Shown: positions 38,291 through 49,260, counted from the first letter of the stretch. The stretch is DNA of 64,000 nucleotides from Streptomyces sp. NBC_01217 (GCF_035994185.1 NZ_CP108538.1:7567501-7631500); one strand, 5' to 3'. The notes: a model not told the origin generated them from the sequence alone. Numbers and translations: made by a program.

Positions 38291-38881
38291 ATGGCTACGA
38301 CATGGGTGCAAGAAGGCGACATCGAGTCGGAGAAGCTGCAGGAGGAAGACCCGCTGGTGGGACTCGCCCGGCAGCTCCTGAAGGAGATCGGAGAGGATCC
38401 CGACCGCGACGGGCTCCGCGACACGCCGACGCGGTTCGCCCGCTGGTGGCGTGAGTTCATCAACTACGAAGCGGGGTCGGTCGGGACTCTGTTCGAGTCG
38501 GTCGGCACCCAGCAGCTTGTGGTCGTCTCGGACATACAGGTCTGGTCCCTCTGCGAACACCACCTGCTGCCGTTCAACTGCTCGGTGACGATCGCTTACC
38601 GGCCGACCGACCGGCTCCTCGGTCTGTCGAAGTTCGCCCGGATTGCCCACCGGCACGCGCACAAGCTCCAGGTCCAGGAGCGCTTGGTCTCCGAGATCGC
38701 CGAGGACATCGCCATGCTCAGCGGGACGGAGGACGTGGCCGTCATCGCCAAGGGCGAGCACCTGTGCATGACGATGCGCGGCATCAAGGCGGCGGCGGAG
38801 ATGACCTCGACGGCGTACCGCGGCGCCTTCAGCGAGAACGCCGAACTGCGGGGCGAGCTGTTCAACCTGCTGCGTTCCTGA
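38291..38881 (+). CDS. folE: GTP cyclohydrolase I (FolE)
   Basis: 196 residues. Cys88, His91 and Cys159 (SLCEHHLLPF and EHLCMTMRG) are the zinc ligands, and the SKFARIAHRHAHKLQVQERL block is the usual active-site region. It makes dihydroneopterin triphosphate from GTP, the entry step to 7-deazaguanine. A Streptomyces chromosome normally has another folE for folate, so this is a dedicated copy. ATG 38291 follows GGAGAGG; frames open farther upstream are not needed. Confidence 0.95.
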   Translation: MATTWVQEGDIESEKLQEEDPLVGLARQLLKEIGEDPDRDGLRDTPTRFARWWREFINYEAGSVGTLFESVGTQQLVVVSDIQVWSLCEHHLLPFNCSVTIAYRPTDRLLGLSKFARIAHRHAHKLQVQERLVSEIAEDIAMLSGTEDVAVIAKGEHLCMTMRGIKAAAEMTSTAYRGAFSENAELRGELFNLLRS

Positions 38882-38973
38882 AGCCGACCCGCCCCCGAAA
38901 CCCATCCGAGGCCGCTGCCACGGCCCCGCATGCCGATCCGGTGTCGTGGCAGCGGCCCCGAGGAGCATGTGCC

Positions 38974-40404
38974 ATGAAAACATCTTTGGTGTCAGGCATC
39001 AGCCGGATCTCCCCCCGGCCCTCGCAGCGGGAGACGCCGGTGACCCTGCACCGCCAGCCGACCGCCGCCGGTGAGTCGATCGGACAGGGCGTCCCGGAGG
39101 GCTTCCGCCCGGGCTGGGCCGACAGCGAGGGAACAGGGGTCGCGCCCTTCGGTCGGCGACTGCGCGACCTGCGGTTGCAGGTCGGACTGTCCCAGACGCA
39201 GCTGGCACGCTCCAGTACGCTCAGCGTACGGGCCATACGCGACCTGGAGAACGGGAGGGTGCGGCACCCGCGGGCGGACTCCCTGCGCCTCCTCGCCGAC
39301 GCCCTCGGCCTCAGCACCCTCCAGATGAGCCGGCTGGCGAACGACCATGCGCCCGGCTTCCCGGCGGAGGAGGCCGAGCCAGCCGTGAGCGGTCCGTTCC
39401 TCGGCCGAGACCAGGAGTTGGCGGCGCTGACGACCATGCTCGGCGCCGAACGCCACCGCCTGGTCACGATCACCGGCATCGAGGGCGTCGGCAAGACACG
39501 GCTCGCGCGGGAGGTGGCGCACGCGCTCAAGACTGCCGAGCACACGGCCGTCTTCTGGCTGCCCCTCCACGACGACCTGCGCAGCGACGGACGGGCACCG
39601 ACGGGGACGCCGTCGCCGCCCAGGTGGTTGCGTGGAGCCGCGCGCTTCGGACCCGACAGCCGCCGGCGCCTCGCCGAGACCGTCGGGGAGGCGGACGGCC
39701 TGCTTGTCCTCGACGGTGCGTGTCCCGAGGACGAGGCGGCGGACGTCGCGGCCGAACTTCTGGCCGTGTGCCCCCGGCTGCGGATCATCGTCACGACGAG
39801 GAACCACGTCGGCATGCCCCTCGACACGATCTTCCCCCTCGCACCACTCCAGGTCCCCGCGTACGACACGGAGTGGGCGGACCTCGAGAAAGTGGCGTCG
39901 GTGGCGCTGTTGCTCACCCAGGCCAAGCGGTTCCAGCCGTCCTTCCGTCCCGACCCCCAGGTGCTCACCAACGTGGCCCGGATCTGCCGCGCGCTCGACG
40001 GCCTCCCCGCCGCACTCGAGTCCGCCGCCCACTGGAGTCTGATCTACTCCCTGCGGCAGCTCGCCCACCAACTCACCACCGAGCCGCTCGCCCTCGCGCG
40101 CCGACCCCGCAGCGGCCCCCAGCAGTCCGATGCCTACGCGTCGATCCACCACACGATCGCCACGCTGAATAGCCGCCAGCGCGAACTGCTCTCGGTCATG
40201 TCTGGGAGAACGTCCCGCACCAGGGACGGTTACTGGTCGGTGCAGGAGGTGGCGGACACGATGGGCCTGACCGCTGCGGAATGCGCCGACGACATCTACC
40301 ACCTCCTCATCTTCGGCATCCTCCGCCGCGTCGAACATGACGACGTGGCGATGTTCCGGGTGCTCAATATCGTCAGCATCGCCGGACAGCGGGCAGCCGC
40401 CTGA
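38974..40404 (+). CDS. XRE / NB-ARC pathway regulator
   Basis: 476 residues from ATG 38974 (CGAGGAG upstream). An XRE helix-turn-helix spans ~58-115 (GRRLRDLRLQVGLSQTQLARSSTLSVRAIRDLENG). An NB-ARC ATPase starts with the P-loop TGIEGVGKTRLA at ~168, and the MHD/TPR part is short. Such AfsR-like STAND proteins switch on nearby biosynthetic genes. There is no SARP domain, so it binds DNA through the XRE domain. It follows folE by 92 bases. Confidence 0.85.
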   Translation: MKTSLVSGISRISPRPSQRETPVTLHRQPTAAGESIGQGVPEGFRPGWADSEGTGVAPFGRRLRDLRLQVGLSQTQLARSSTLSVRAIRDLENGRVRHPRADSLRLLADALGLSTLQMSRLANDHAPGFPAEEAEPAVSGPFLGRDQELAALTTMLGAERHRLVTITGIEGVGKTRLAREVAHALKTAEHTAVFWLPLHDDLRSDGRAPTGTPSPPRWLRGAARFGPDSRRRLAETVGEADGLLVLDGACPEDEAADVAAELLAVCPRLRIIVTTRNHVGMPLDTIFPLAPLQVPAYDTEWADLEKVASVALLLTQAKRFQPSFRPDPQVLTNVARICRALDGLPAALESAAHWSLIYSLRQLAHQLTTEPLALARRPRSGPQQSDAYASIHHTIATLNSRQRELLSVMSGRTSRTRDGYWSVQEVADTMGLTAAECADDIYHLLIFGILRRVEHDDVAMFRVLNIVSIAGQRAAA

Positions 40405-40431
40405 ACTGGCAACCACAGGAAGGACGAAACA

Positions 40432-41307
40432 GTGCGACTGTGCACTCTCCGCACCGAGACCGGTGAAGACGTCGGCGTTTCGGTACCCGGCGGGATCGCC
40501 GGACTGAGCCTCGTCAACGCGACTGCCGGCACCCACTACGGCCCCACCCTGCTGGACGTCATCCGAAAGGGCGAGGCCGCCGCCCTCGCGGCGACGATCG
40601 CCTCCCTGCCCGACCTTGAGGTGCCGGACGTCCTGGCCGGCCCGGACTTCGGACCGCTGTACCAGTACCCGCCAAAGCTGTGGGGCGTCGGCCTGAACTA
40701 CCGGCGCCACGCCGACGACCTGGGAGTGCGCCAGCCCAACGACGCCCCCGGGTCCTACCTGCGTCCGCCGTCCACGGTCATCGGCTACGGCGACGACATC
40801 CTGCTGCCCAGCCAGTCGCAGCGCGTGACGGCCGAAGCCGAACTCGGCGTGGTCATCGGCACGACCTGCCGCGACGTGGCACCCGAGAACGCCCCGTCCG
40901 TCATCTTCGGCTACACGACCGTCCTGGACATGACCGCCGAAGACGTGATACGCATCAACCCCCGGCACATCCCCTGGGCGAAGGCCTTCGACACCTTCTG
41001 CAGCATCGGTCCCTGGGTCGTCACCCCAGACGAGATCCCGGACCTGTCGGCCGTGCGCATCTCCACCGTCGTCAACGGGGAGACGATCGCCTCCAACCAG
41101 GTATCCTCCATGATGTACGACCCCTACTGGCTGGTCGGCTACTTCTCCGGCGGCATGGTCCTCGAAGCCGGCACCGTGATCGCCACGGGAACCCCCGGTG
41201 CGGGCGTCATCGAGGACGGGGACACCGTGGAAGCCCGCGTCGAAGGCGTCGGCGACCTGCGCAACACCGTCCGGCTCGCGCGGCCGCGCCCCGTTGCCCA
41301 CTCCTGA
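40432..41307 (+). CDS. Fumarylacetoacetate hydrolase (FAH)-family protein
   Basis: 291 residues from GTG 40432. The metal site is formed by acidic residues in VTAEAELGVVIG and the later LDMTAEDV, with GVGLNYRRHADDLG and GTVIATGTPGAGV also family-typical. FAH-fold enzymes cleave or decarboxylate 2-oxo acids or tautomerise them. As the locus also encodes a DRE-TIM aldolase, a role in handling a 2-oxo acid is possible. It starts 27 bases after the regulator. Confidence 0.85.
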   Translation: MRLCTLRTETGEDVGVSVPGGIAGLSLVNATAGTHYGPTLLDVIRKGEAAALAATIASLPDLEVPDVLAGPDFGPLYQYPPKLWGVGLNYRRHADDLGVRQPNDAPGSYLRPPSTVIGYGDDILLPSQSQRVTAEAELGVVIGTTCRDVAPENAPSVIFGYTTVLDMTAEDVIRINPRHIPWAKAFDTFCSIGPWVVTPDEIPDLSAVRISTVVNGETIASNQVSSMMYDPYWLVGYFSGGMVLEAGTVIATGTPGAGVIEDGDTVEARVEGVGDLRNTVRLARPRPVAHS

Positions 41308-41322
41308 GCACGGCCGACGGGC

Positions 41323-42134
41323 TCAACCGGCGGACGCGGCCACCGCGTCCGGACGGTCAGTCAGGAAGTCGAGCACCAGCGGGCCAGCGACGGCTCGGAA
41401 CTCCTCGAAGTAGGCGTGCCGGGCGCCCGAGATCAACCGCATCCGCGCGAACGGGATGCGGCCGGCGAGCAACGGGGCGTTGGCCGTTGGGTTCAGCCGG
41501 TCGTCCGTGCCGTGCATCACCAGCGTCGGCGCCGTGATCGCCGGCAGCAGCGGCCAGCCGTCGTGGCCGTCGCTGGCGCGACGATGCCCTCGCCGTGCGT
41601 GCGCCGGCATCGTCGGGTCGCCCAGCGTGGAGTGCGGACCGGGGTGCGCGGCCAGATAGGCCGGCGTGTACATCAGCTCCTCCACGGCCCGCCGGGAGGC
41701 GGCCTGGTCCGACTGGGCCAGCGACCTTCGTACGTTGGCGTCCCGCTCGATCCCGTGCTCTCCGCCGGGCGAGGTGCAGCCCAGCACCAGCGCGCGCACC
41801 CGCCGCGCGTGCCGTGCGGCTAGCCACTGCGCGACCCGTCCGCCCATAGAGGTGCCGTACACGTCGGCGCGGTCGATTCCGAGGTCGTCCAGCACCGCCA
41901 CGACGTCCTCGGCGAACGTCTTGGTGCTGTAGCCCCGGGCTGGCCGGTCGCTGTCCCCGGTGCCCCGGTAGTCGATCGTGACCGTCGTGCGGACGTCGCA
42001 GAAGTCCTCGCGGACGGCGTCCCACCAGTGGTGGTTGTTGGCCTGGCCCGCCAGCAGCACCAGCGGCGGGCCGACCCCGGTGCACTGGTAGGCGATGCGC
42101 ACGCCGTCGCGGCCCTGCGCTGTCGAGGAGACCG

Positions 42135-42138
<4 letters not shown>
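41323..42138 (-). CDS. Alpha/beta hydrolase
   Basis: 271 residues. Nucleophile elbow [13 protein letters not shown], acid in [10 protein letters not shown], histidine in [11 protein letters not shown]. It resembles the 3-oxoadipate enol-lactonase/haloperoxidase-like group. Its start codon overlaps the stop of the upstream HisC-like gene (TCAT), so both are co-translated. It converges with the FAH gene across 15 bases. The substrate is unknown. Confidence 0.82.
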
Positions 42139-43243
<1,105 letters not shown>

Positions 43244-43549
43244 CTACTCGTCGGTACCTTCCAGCCGGACCGCTCCTCGATCGCCGCATTGTCCATGTGT
43301 GGCCGGCGAACACCGGCCGTGCCCGAGCGGTCGCGGCGGCCCTTGCACAACCCCTCGCCCGTGGCACGCAGTGCGGTCGCCCGTTCGGAGCCGGGCTCCG
43401 GGGCGCTGTCCGGAACGGTCGAGGCACAGCGGATGGCCGGACCGCGGTCCGCCGGAGTGTCGGGGCGTCGTCGTTGCGGACGAGACCGGAGCCGCACCCT
43501 TCCTTGCATGGGCGGGCGGCCCGGAGAACAGGGGGACAGGTTCGTGGTG
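43244..43549. other. 306-bp gap between the HisC-like gene and the duplicated block
   Basis: No gene is convincingly present. A plus-strand frame ends VVVADETGAAPFLAWAGGPEN before 43550, which may be a remnant, but I do not recognise it. The junction at 43550 is where similarity to 52588 starts. Confidence 0.4.
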
Positions 43550-43645
43550 ACCGAATCCCAGATCGTGTACGGCGGTCTTGTACCTGCGTCCGTTCCTGCT
43601 GTTGGCTGGGTCGATCAGCAGGATCACGGGGTCTCTTGGCTCCAC
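43550..43645 (-). pseudogene. ATP-grasp ligase, 5' fragment (duplicate)
   Basis: 32 codons identical to the start of the gene at 51418-52683 (VEPRDPVILLIDPANSRNGR and on), then the sequence diverges at 43550. It has no ATP-grasp domain and cannot function. Confidence 0.85.
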
Positions 43646-43704
43646 AGGAACTTATCTCCTGTCAGGCGTGGTAGCGGTGGGGCGGGCGAGTGAGGGCGGG
43701 CAGT

Positions 43705-44739
43705 TCAGCGTGCGGTCATGGCGTGGGCGGCTTGAAGCACCGTGTCCTCGGCGGGGTGGACGCGGTCGATGTCGGCGACCGCGGCCATGAGGTCGAAGAC
43801 GTCGACGTTGGCGGTTTCGGCGCATCGGCTGATGAGGGGGAAGAAGCTTGAGTGCGTTCGGGTGATGCCGCCGACGAGCTGGTAGGTGCGGTCGTCGTGC
43901 AGGCGTTCCAGGGGGCGGACGACGGCCTCGCTCAGTTCGGCGAGGGCGCGGAAGTCGTACGTGCTGTGGTCTCCCTGGGCGTAGAGGGTGGCCGCGAACG
44001 CTTCGGTGACGGTGTTGCCGGCTCCGCGGCCGATGCCGTCGAGCGTGGTGTCCACGAAGCGTGCTCCGCTTGTCGCCGCCGCGAGGGAGTTGGCGTTGGC
44101 CAGGCTAAGGTTGTCGTGTCCGTGGAAGCCGAGGGGGGCCGTCGCGGACTGGCCGACCTTCTCGAACAGTTCGGTGACCTGGGAGGGCAGGTAGCCGCCG
44201 ACCGAGTCCACGAGGTAGACGACGTCGGCGCCGTATTCCTCGCACTGTCGGACCGCTTCCGCGACGCCGTCGGCGTCGAGGACGTTCGTTTTCATGAGGT
44301 TGGTGAACGCGGTGATGCCGAGCTCTTTGGCGAGTGCGACGAATTGCCTGGCGGCTGCGACGGCGTTGATGTCCACGCCGATGCGGACGAACTGCATGCC
44401 GGCGGCCACGGCCTGCCGGAGGTGATCCGGATCGGCGATGCCCGGGATGCAGAACATGCCCCAGCTCGCGGTGGTCAGCGTGTGGGAGGCGATGTCGAAG
44501 CACCGGGCGTCGGAGACGAGGGTGGGGTGAGGCGTGCGTTCGGCGGCGTTGAGGCCCAGGCCGTGGCCCAACTCGATGAAGCGGACGCCTGATTCTTCGA
44601 GACCGCTCAGGACCTTCCTGATCGTGTCTTCGGTGAACTGGAAGTCCACGGAGTAACTGCCGTCGCGGAGTGTGCAGTCCAGTATGTCGACGTCGGGTGA
44701 CCGCTGGTCCTCGGCGACCGTCAGCGCTGTCTTTGGCAT
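43705..44739 (-). CDS. DRE-TIM aldolase (4-hydroxy-2-oxovalerate aldolase/HMGL-like), copy 1
   Basis: 344 residues from ATG 44739 (GAGGTG upstream). The metal/catalytic signature LDCTLRDGSYS (Asp21, Arg25, Asp26) and HGHDN at 206-210 place it in the HMGL-like TIM-barrel family. The RDG form is that of pyruvate-dependent aldolases such as DmpG. It may join a 2-oxo acid to an aldehyde. This copy keeps Asn210. An identical gene except for that residue lies at 52743-53777. Confidence 0.85.
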   Translation of the reverse strand: MPKTALTVAEDQRSPDVDILDCTLRDGSYSVDFQFTEDTIRKVLSGLEESGVRFIELGHGLGLNAAERTPHPTLVSDARCFDIASHTLTTASWGMFCIPGIADPDHLRQAVAAGMQFVRIGVDINAVAAARQFVALAKELGITAFTNLMKTNVLDADGVAEAVRQCEEYGADVVYLVDSVGGYLPSQVTELFEKVGQSATAPLGFHGHDNLSLANANSLAAATSGARFVDTTLDGIGRGAGNTVTEAFAATLYAQGDHSTYDFRALAELSEAVVRPLERLHDDRTYQLVGGITRTHSSFFPLISRCAETANVDVFDLMAAVADIDRVHPAEDTVLQAAHAMTAR

Positions 44740-44837
44740 TGAACACCTCAAGCGGCGGAGTATGGGCGTGAACAGGTGTCTCGACATTAGCCAGGAAATG
44801 CACGCACACCAGCGGCAGAAACCCGGCAGAACAGCGG

Positions 44838-45193
44838 GTGTTTCGTGGGCCCACTGCCTTCCCGGGGCGGCGAAGAGGGGGAGTGTAAAAACTAACGGCT
44901 CTGTCTCACATCCGGTGGTAACTCCTAGTAATGTCGAATGCGCAAAGTAATAACCGCAGGTCGATCCATAGAAGACACCCATGAGCCGCACGGAGGAGCT
45001 TCATGGGACGTGGGCCAGGACCCCGGGAGTGTCTCCCTCGGTCTGCAAAAGAGCACTTCGGGGCGGTCTCAACCCGGATCCACCGGCTTGATGTCTGTGA
45101 TGACTCTCGCGGAAACGAGAAAGTGCCTTGTGACCTGCGATGATGGGGTTTCTCTAGGACCACATCAGGCACGATCGACAAGGCACTTCCGAG
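44838..45193. other. Gap between aldolase copy 1 and the IS1380 fragment
   Basis: No gene is supported. From about 45107 the sequence looks like the leader of the IS1380 element. The first ~270 bases hold unrelated fragments. Confidence 0.4.
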
Positions 45194-45721
45194 ATGCAAT
45201 CTTCCCATGCCGCCGCGAAGGTCTCCGCACGGTTCGATGATCCGAATCTGGTCGGGTACGGCGGGCTGGAGCCGGTGGTGCGCCTGGCCGAGCGGTGCGG
45301 ACTGCCCGCGCTGGCCAACGAACACGTCCGGTTGCCGGTCTCGAAGGACGGCACGGGTGCTTTCCCCGCGGCGAAGCTGATGTCGCTGGTGGGCGGCATG
45401 GTCGCGGGCGCGGACAGCATCGATGACATGGACCGGTTGCGGCACGGCGCTCTGCCGCGCCTGTTCGTCGGGGTGCGGGCGCCGTCCACGCTGGGCTCGT
45501 TCCTGCGTTCCTTCACCCACGGGCACGTGAAGCAACTGCATGCGGTGGCACGGAGGTTCCTGCCCGAACTGGCCGCGCATGCCGGGCTGCTGTCCGGCGC
45601 CGAATCGGTCGCCTATGTGGACATCGATGACACGATCCGCCGCACCTACGGCTACGCCAAGCAGGGAGCGGGTTACGGATACAGCAAGGTCAAGGGCCTC
45701 AACGCGCTGCTCGGGATCGTC
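45194..45721 (+). pseudogene. IS1380-family transposase, 3' truncated
   Basis: About 176 residues of an IS1380 transposase (LVGYGGLEPVVRLAERCGLP, AESVAYVDIDDTIRRTYGYAKQGAGYGY) from ATG 45194. The DDE domain's first D is in VDIDDT. It ends at 45721, where an IS30-like sequence on the other strand begins. Confidence 0.8.
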
Positions 45722-45890
45722 TCACCGCCGGGACGTACCCGCCGTTCGCCGCAATCACCCCGTGGATCGAGCCGGGCACCTTGCCCAGCGCCCGCCCGAT
45801 CTCACTCAGCGACTGTCCGTCCCGCCATCGCCGCCACACTTCGCGCTTCTGCTCGTCCGACAACCCCGGACGCCCGACCCTCGCCACCCG
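45717..45890 (-). pseudogene. IS30-family transposase, N-terminal fragment
   Basis: About 57 residues (VARVGRPGLSDEQKREVWRRW, LSEIGRALGKVPGSIHGVIAANGGYVP) matching the HTH start of IS30-type transposases. It is cut on both sides. Confidence 0.75.
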
Positions 45891-45950
45891 GCAACACCTC
45901 CAGCAACCGGTCTACCTGGGATGTTGCACCGACCCTTGATCCCACCACGC

Positions 45951-46944
45951 CTTCTTCGTGAAGGAGAACGACCGGTGAGCGAGCTGTACCGGTTGATCCA
46001 CACGGAGAAGGCGAACTATTCGATCGTCCTGCTGTGCCGGGTCCTGCGCGTGGCCCGGTCCTCCTACTACGCCTGGTGCGAGGGCGAGGCGGCCCGCCAC
46101 GCCAGGCGGGCCGCCGACGACGCTCTCGCCCACGAGATCACCGTGGTGCACATCGCTTCCCGGCACACCTACGGCGTCCCGCGCATCCACGCCGAACTGC
46201 GCCGCCTGGGCCGACGCGTGAACCGCAAGCGCATCGCCCGCGTGATGCGTGAACGCGACATTCGCGGCGTCACCCGGCGCAGACAAGGCGCTCGCTGACC
46301 CGGCCGGACGCGAAAGCAAGGCCGTCCCGGACCTGATCGGCCGCGACTTCCATGCCGAACGCCCCGGGACCAAGCTGGTCGGTGACATCACTTACCTGCC
46401 CACCGCCGAGGGCTGGCTCTACCTCGCCTGCTGGCTGGACCTGGCCACCCGCGAGGTCGTCGGCTACGCCATGGCCGACCACCACCGCGCCGAGCTGGTG
46501 GTCGACGCTCTCGACATGGCCCACGGCCGGGGCGGCCTCGAGCCCGGCTGCGTGGTTCACAGCGATCGCGGCAGCGAATACATTTCGACCCAATTCCGTG
46601 AATGCATAGGGAAGTTGGGGCTGCGGCAGAGCTGCGGACGCACCGGATCATGTTTCGACAACGCCGCCGCGGAGAGCTTCTGGGCGCTGCTCAAGGAAGA
46701 GATCGGCACCCGTACGTGGCCCGACCGGGCCACCGCCCGCGCCGAGGTCTTCTCCTTCATCGAGACCTTCTACAACCGCCGCCTACGCAAGCACCGCGCG
46801 TTCGGCTACCTCACCCGGCCGAGACCAGGCAACGTCAGCAGCACGCCCTCGCGGCATAACGATCACGTGTCCGAGATCACGGGGAAACTTCAGCGCCCGT
46901 CTTCCCCGCATTCGCGCGAACGGGCCTGCGCGCGCGGAGGATAG
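45951..46944 (+). pseudogene. IS3-family element remnant (orfA tail and frameshifted orfB)
   Basis: At 45951 the end of orfA reads FFVKENDR, then orfB starts at GTG 45975 (VSELYRLIHTEKANYSIVLL). Near 46285 the frame shifts, and the second part continues from about 46290 (VPDLIGRDFHAERPGTKLVGDITYL, HSDRGSEYIS, NAAAESFWALLKEE). The DDE residues survive. The final ~45 residues past HRAFGYLTRP are not transposase-like, so the 3' end is replaced. It is distinct from the copies at 30.7 and 50.3 kb. Confidence 0.8.
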
Positions 46945-47305
46945 AATCATCGGGCGCGAAAAACCGGCCGGCGGCGCGGCAGAGCACCGGCAGAAGAAAG
47001 CGCCGAACGGCAGATCAAACCTCCTCCGAGTGCCGCCCACATTCACTTGTGCGTCCGAGCCATTGACTGCGAAGCTCATTCTTGAACTAACTCAGACTGG
47101 TGGCGTTTTCGGCATTTCTCGTTACTAGTGCCGGTTCGGCCCCTGTTGACACTGTCGAGTTCATTCGGTGCAGCCGCCGACGCACTGCTGTCCGTGGTGC
47201 TGGTCGCCGCTCATTCCGATTCCACACTCACGGGTGGGGGGAGAAATGTGAACGGGACCCCGGAACGAGAAGACCGAGTCCACCTTTGCAGAGGGATGAA
47301 AACTC
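46945..47305. other. 361-bp leader of the radical SAM gene
   Basis: No gene is supported. It is relatively AT-rich between 47060 and 47130 and should contain the promoter of the 47306 gene. No riboswitch was recognised by eye. Confidence 0.45.
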
Positions 47306-49255
47306 GTGTCAGAAGCTACTGTGATGCTGGTTCAGCAGGGTGTCTGGGATATGCCGCTGGAATCCATGCCGTTGGCCTCCGGCTATCTCAAGGCGATGAT
47401 TCTCGATGATTCGGAGCTGAGCGCCCAGACAAGGGTCGACATAGTCAATTTCCGTGGTGGTGTAACCCAAGGTGAAATGGCCCGGAGACTCTTCTCCGGT
47501 CAGCTGCCCGACGTCCTGGCGTTCTCGGTGCTCGGCTGGAACGTGCGGGCCTTCGGCGCGCTCGCCGAGACCTTCAAGCAGCTCAACCCGGAAGGATGGG
47601 TGGTGTTCGGCGGAACGCATGTCACCCAGCAGGCGGAGCGGGTGTTCCGCGAGAACCCGGCGGTCGACGTCATCGTCAACGGCGAGGGCGAGATCACCTT
47701 CCGGGAACTGGTCAGGGCGCACGTGAACGGCTGCGACCGTACCGCGTTGGCCGATGTCGAGGGGATCTCCTACCGGTCGCCCAGCGGCACACCGGTCACG
47801 ACGGCGGACCGGCCCCGTATCGAGGACCTGGACATCATCCCGTCCCCTTTCCTGACCGGGGCCATCGACCTCGTCGACGAGAACGGTGTGTTCCTCTACG
47901 ACGTGGCGCTCGTCGAGACCAACCGTGGCTGCCCCTACAAGTGTGCCTTCTGCTACTGGGGAGGGGCGGTGGGGCAGCGGGTCCGCGCCTTCTCCCGCTC
48001 CCGGCTCCGCGCCGAACTGGAGCTCTTCGCCGAGCTCAAGGTCCACACCGTCGTCGCCTGCGATGCCAACTTCGGGATGATGCCGATCGATCTGGAACTG
48101 GTGGAGGATCTGATCGACATCAAGGAGAAGCACGGCTTCCCGCGCGCCTTCGAGACGTCCTGGGCGAAGAACAAGTCCACGGTCTTCTACGAGATCGTCC
48201 ACCGTATGAAGGAAGCGGAGCTGCGGAGTTCGTTCACTCTCGCACTACAGAGCCTGAACCCCGATGCGCTCGACACGATGAACCGGCGCAACATGAAGGT
48301 CAACGCGTGGCAGGACCTCGTGCAGTGGCTCGGGACGGAGGGGATGGACTGCTATGCGGAGCTGATCTGGGGGGCTCCGGGCGAGACGGTCGATTCCTTC
48401 ATCGCCGGGTACGACGAACTCGCCCGTCATGTCTCACGGATCGCGGTTTATCCGATCATGTTGCTGCCCAACACCGACTACTCGGACCAAAAGGAGGTAC
48501 ACGGGATCATCGCGCTGCGCGGTGATCACGATGATTTCGAATACGTGCTCGCCCATCGGACGATGTCCTTCGCGGATAACGCCCACATGCAGCGCTTCCT
48601 GTTCTGGGCCCGGGTGGTGGCGGAGAACGCGGTACTGCGGCACTGCTGGTTGCCGCTGAGGGAGTTCGCCGGCTGGCAGCAGTCCCAGGTCCTTGGTAGC
48701 CTCGCCGACTGGGCCGACACGTCCCCCAGGCCGGAGGCCGTGCCGCTGCGGGAGGCGGCCGCCCGGGCACACGGTGGGGGGGCACCCGCGTACGCGACCG
48801 CCATCGGATATCTGTTCACCAGCCCGGCTGGCCGCAGCGCCCTGCGGCACTGGTGGGCGGAGGCGGTGAGCCCGCAACTGCCCCCCGAGTACCGTGCGTT
48901 CCTGGGTGAGGTGTTCCGGTACGACCTGCTCACCCAGCCGGTCTGCCCGGCGGCCGACACTGGCAGCCGGCCCGCCGCCGACCCGTTCTTCCCCGACGCG
49001 GAGGAACTACCGGACCAAGATCTCTACGTACGCCGGGGCGTCATGTTGGGCTTCGACCTGCCGTCGCTGCTTCCCGAACTGCGAGCGGGCCGGCAGGTCG
49101 ATGTGTCCCCCGCTCCGACCGAGGTGGACGTCCACTACCGCAGGGGGGCGCTCAACGCCGTGCTCTCCACCAACCACGAGGAGATCGTGCACTTCATGGG
49201 CGTGCCGCAGTACGCCAGGCAGCGCGATCAGGTCTCGCTGAGCGGAAGCGTGTGA
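47306..49255 (+). CDS. B12-binding radical SAM protein
   Basis: 649 residues from GTG 47306. Residues ~5-140 form a B12-binding Rossmann-like domain (VVFGGTHVTQQAERVFRENP, VDVIVNGEGEITF). The radical SAM core begins at ~200 with Cys209, Cys213, Cys216 (TNRGCPYKCAFCYWGG). The C-terminal ~200 residues are a family-specific extension. Many such enzymes methylate unactivated carbons or rearrange rings in natural-product pathways. The target is unknown. A strong terminator follows, so it is transcribed alone. Confidence 0.88.
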   Translation: MSEATVMLVQQGVWDMPLESMPLASGYLKAMILDDSELSAQTRVDIVNFRGGVTQGEMARRLFSGQLPDVLAFSVLGWNVRAFGALAETFKQLNPEGWVVFGGTHVTQQAERVFRENPAVDVIVNGEGEITFRELVRAHVNGCDRTALADVEGISYRSPSGTPVTTADRPRIEDLDIIPSPFLTGAIDLVDENGVFLYDVALVETNRGCPYKCAFCYWGGAVGQRVRAFSRSRLRAELELFAELKVHTVVACDANFGMMPIDLELVEDLIDIKEKHGFPRAFETSWAKNKSTVFYEIVHRMKEAELRSSFTLALQSLNPDALDTMNRRNMKVNAWQDLVQWLGTEGMDCYAELIWGAPGETVDSFIAGYDELARHVSRIAVYPIMLLPNTDYSDQKEVHGIIALRGDHDDFEYVLAHRTMSFADNAHMQRFLFWARVVAENAVLRHCWLPLREFAGWQQSQVLGSLADWADTSPRPEAVPLREAAARAHGGGAPAYATAIGYLFTSPAGRSALRHWWAEAVSPQLPPEYRAFLGEVFRYDLLTQPVCPAADTGSRPAADPFFPDAEELPDQDLYVRRGVMLGFDLPSLLPELRAGRQVDVSPAPTEVDVHYRRGALNAVLSTNHEEIVHFMGVPQYARQRDQVSLSGSV

Positions 49256-49260
49256 GGAAC

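Larger units (their letters stand above)
43550..44837 (-). repeat. 1,288-bp duplicated block, copy 1
   Basis: This segment matches 52588-53875 with an offset of 9038 bases. The only difference I found is G at 44110 versus T at 53148. It contains the complete aldolase gene, its leader, and the first ~32 codons of an ATP-grasp gene. Only the other copy has the full ATP-grasp gene. Confidence 0.92.

Noticed and set aside
36346..38881. A DNA-modification (Dpd-like) or queuosine-tRNA island
   Set aside because: No DpdA, tgt, queA or queG-like gene and no restriction-type partner was seen. The neighbours are biosynthetic oxygenases and ligases.
43297..43674. A small gene before aldolase copy 1
   Set aside because: The frame crosses the duplication junction at 43550 and has no start signal or recognisable motif.
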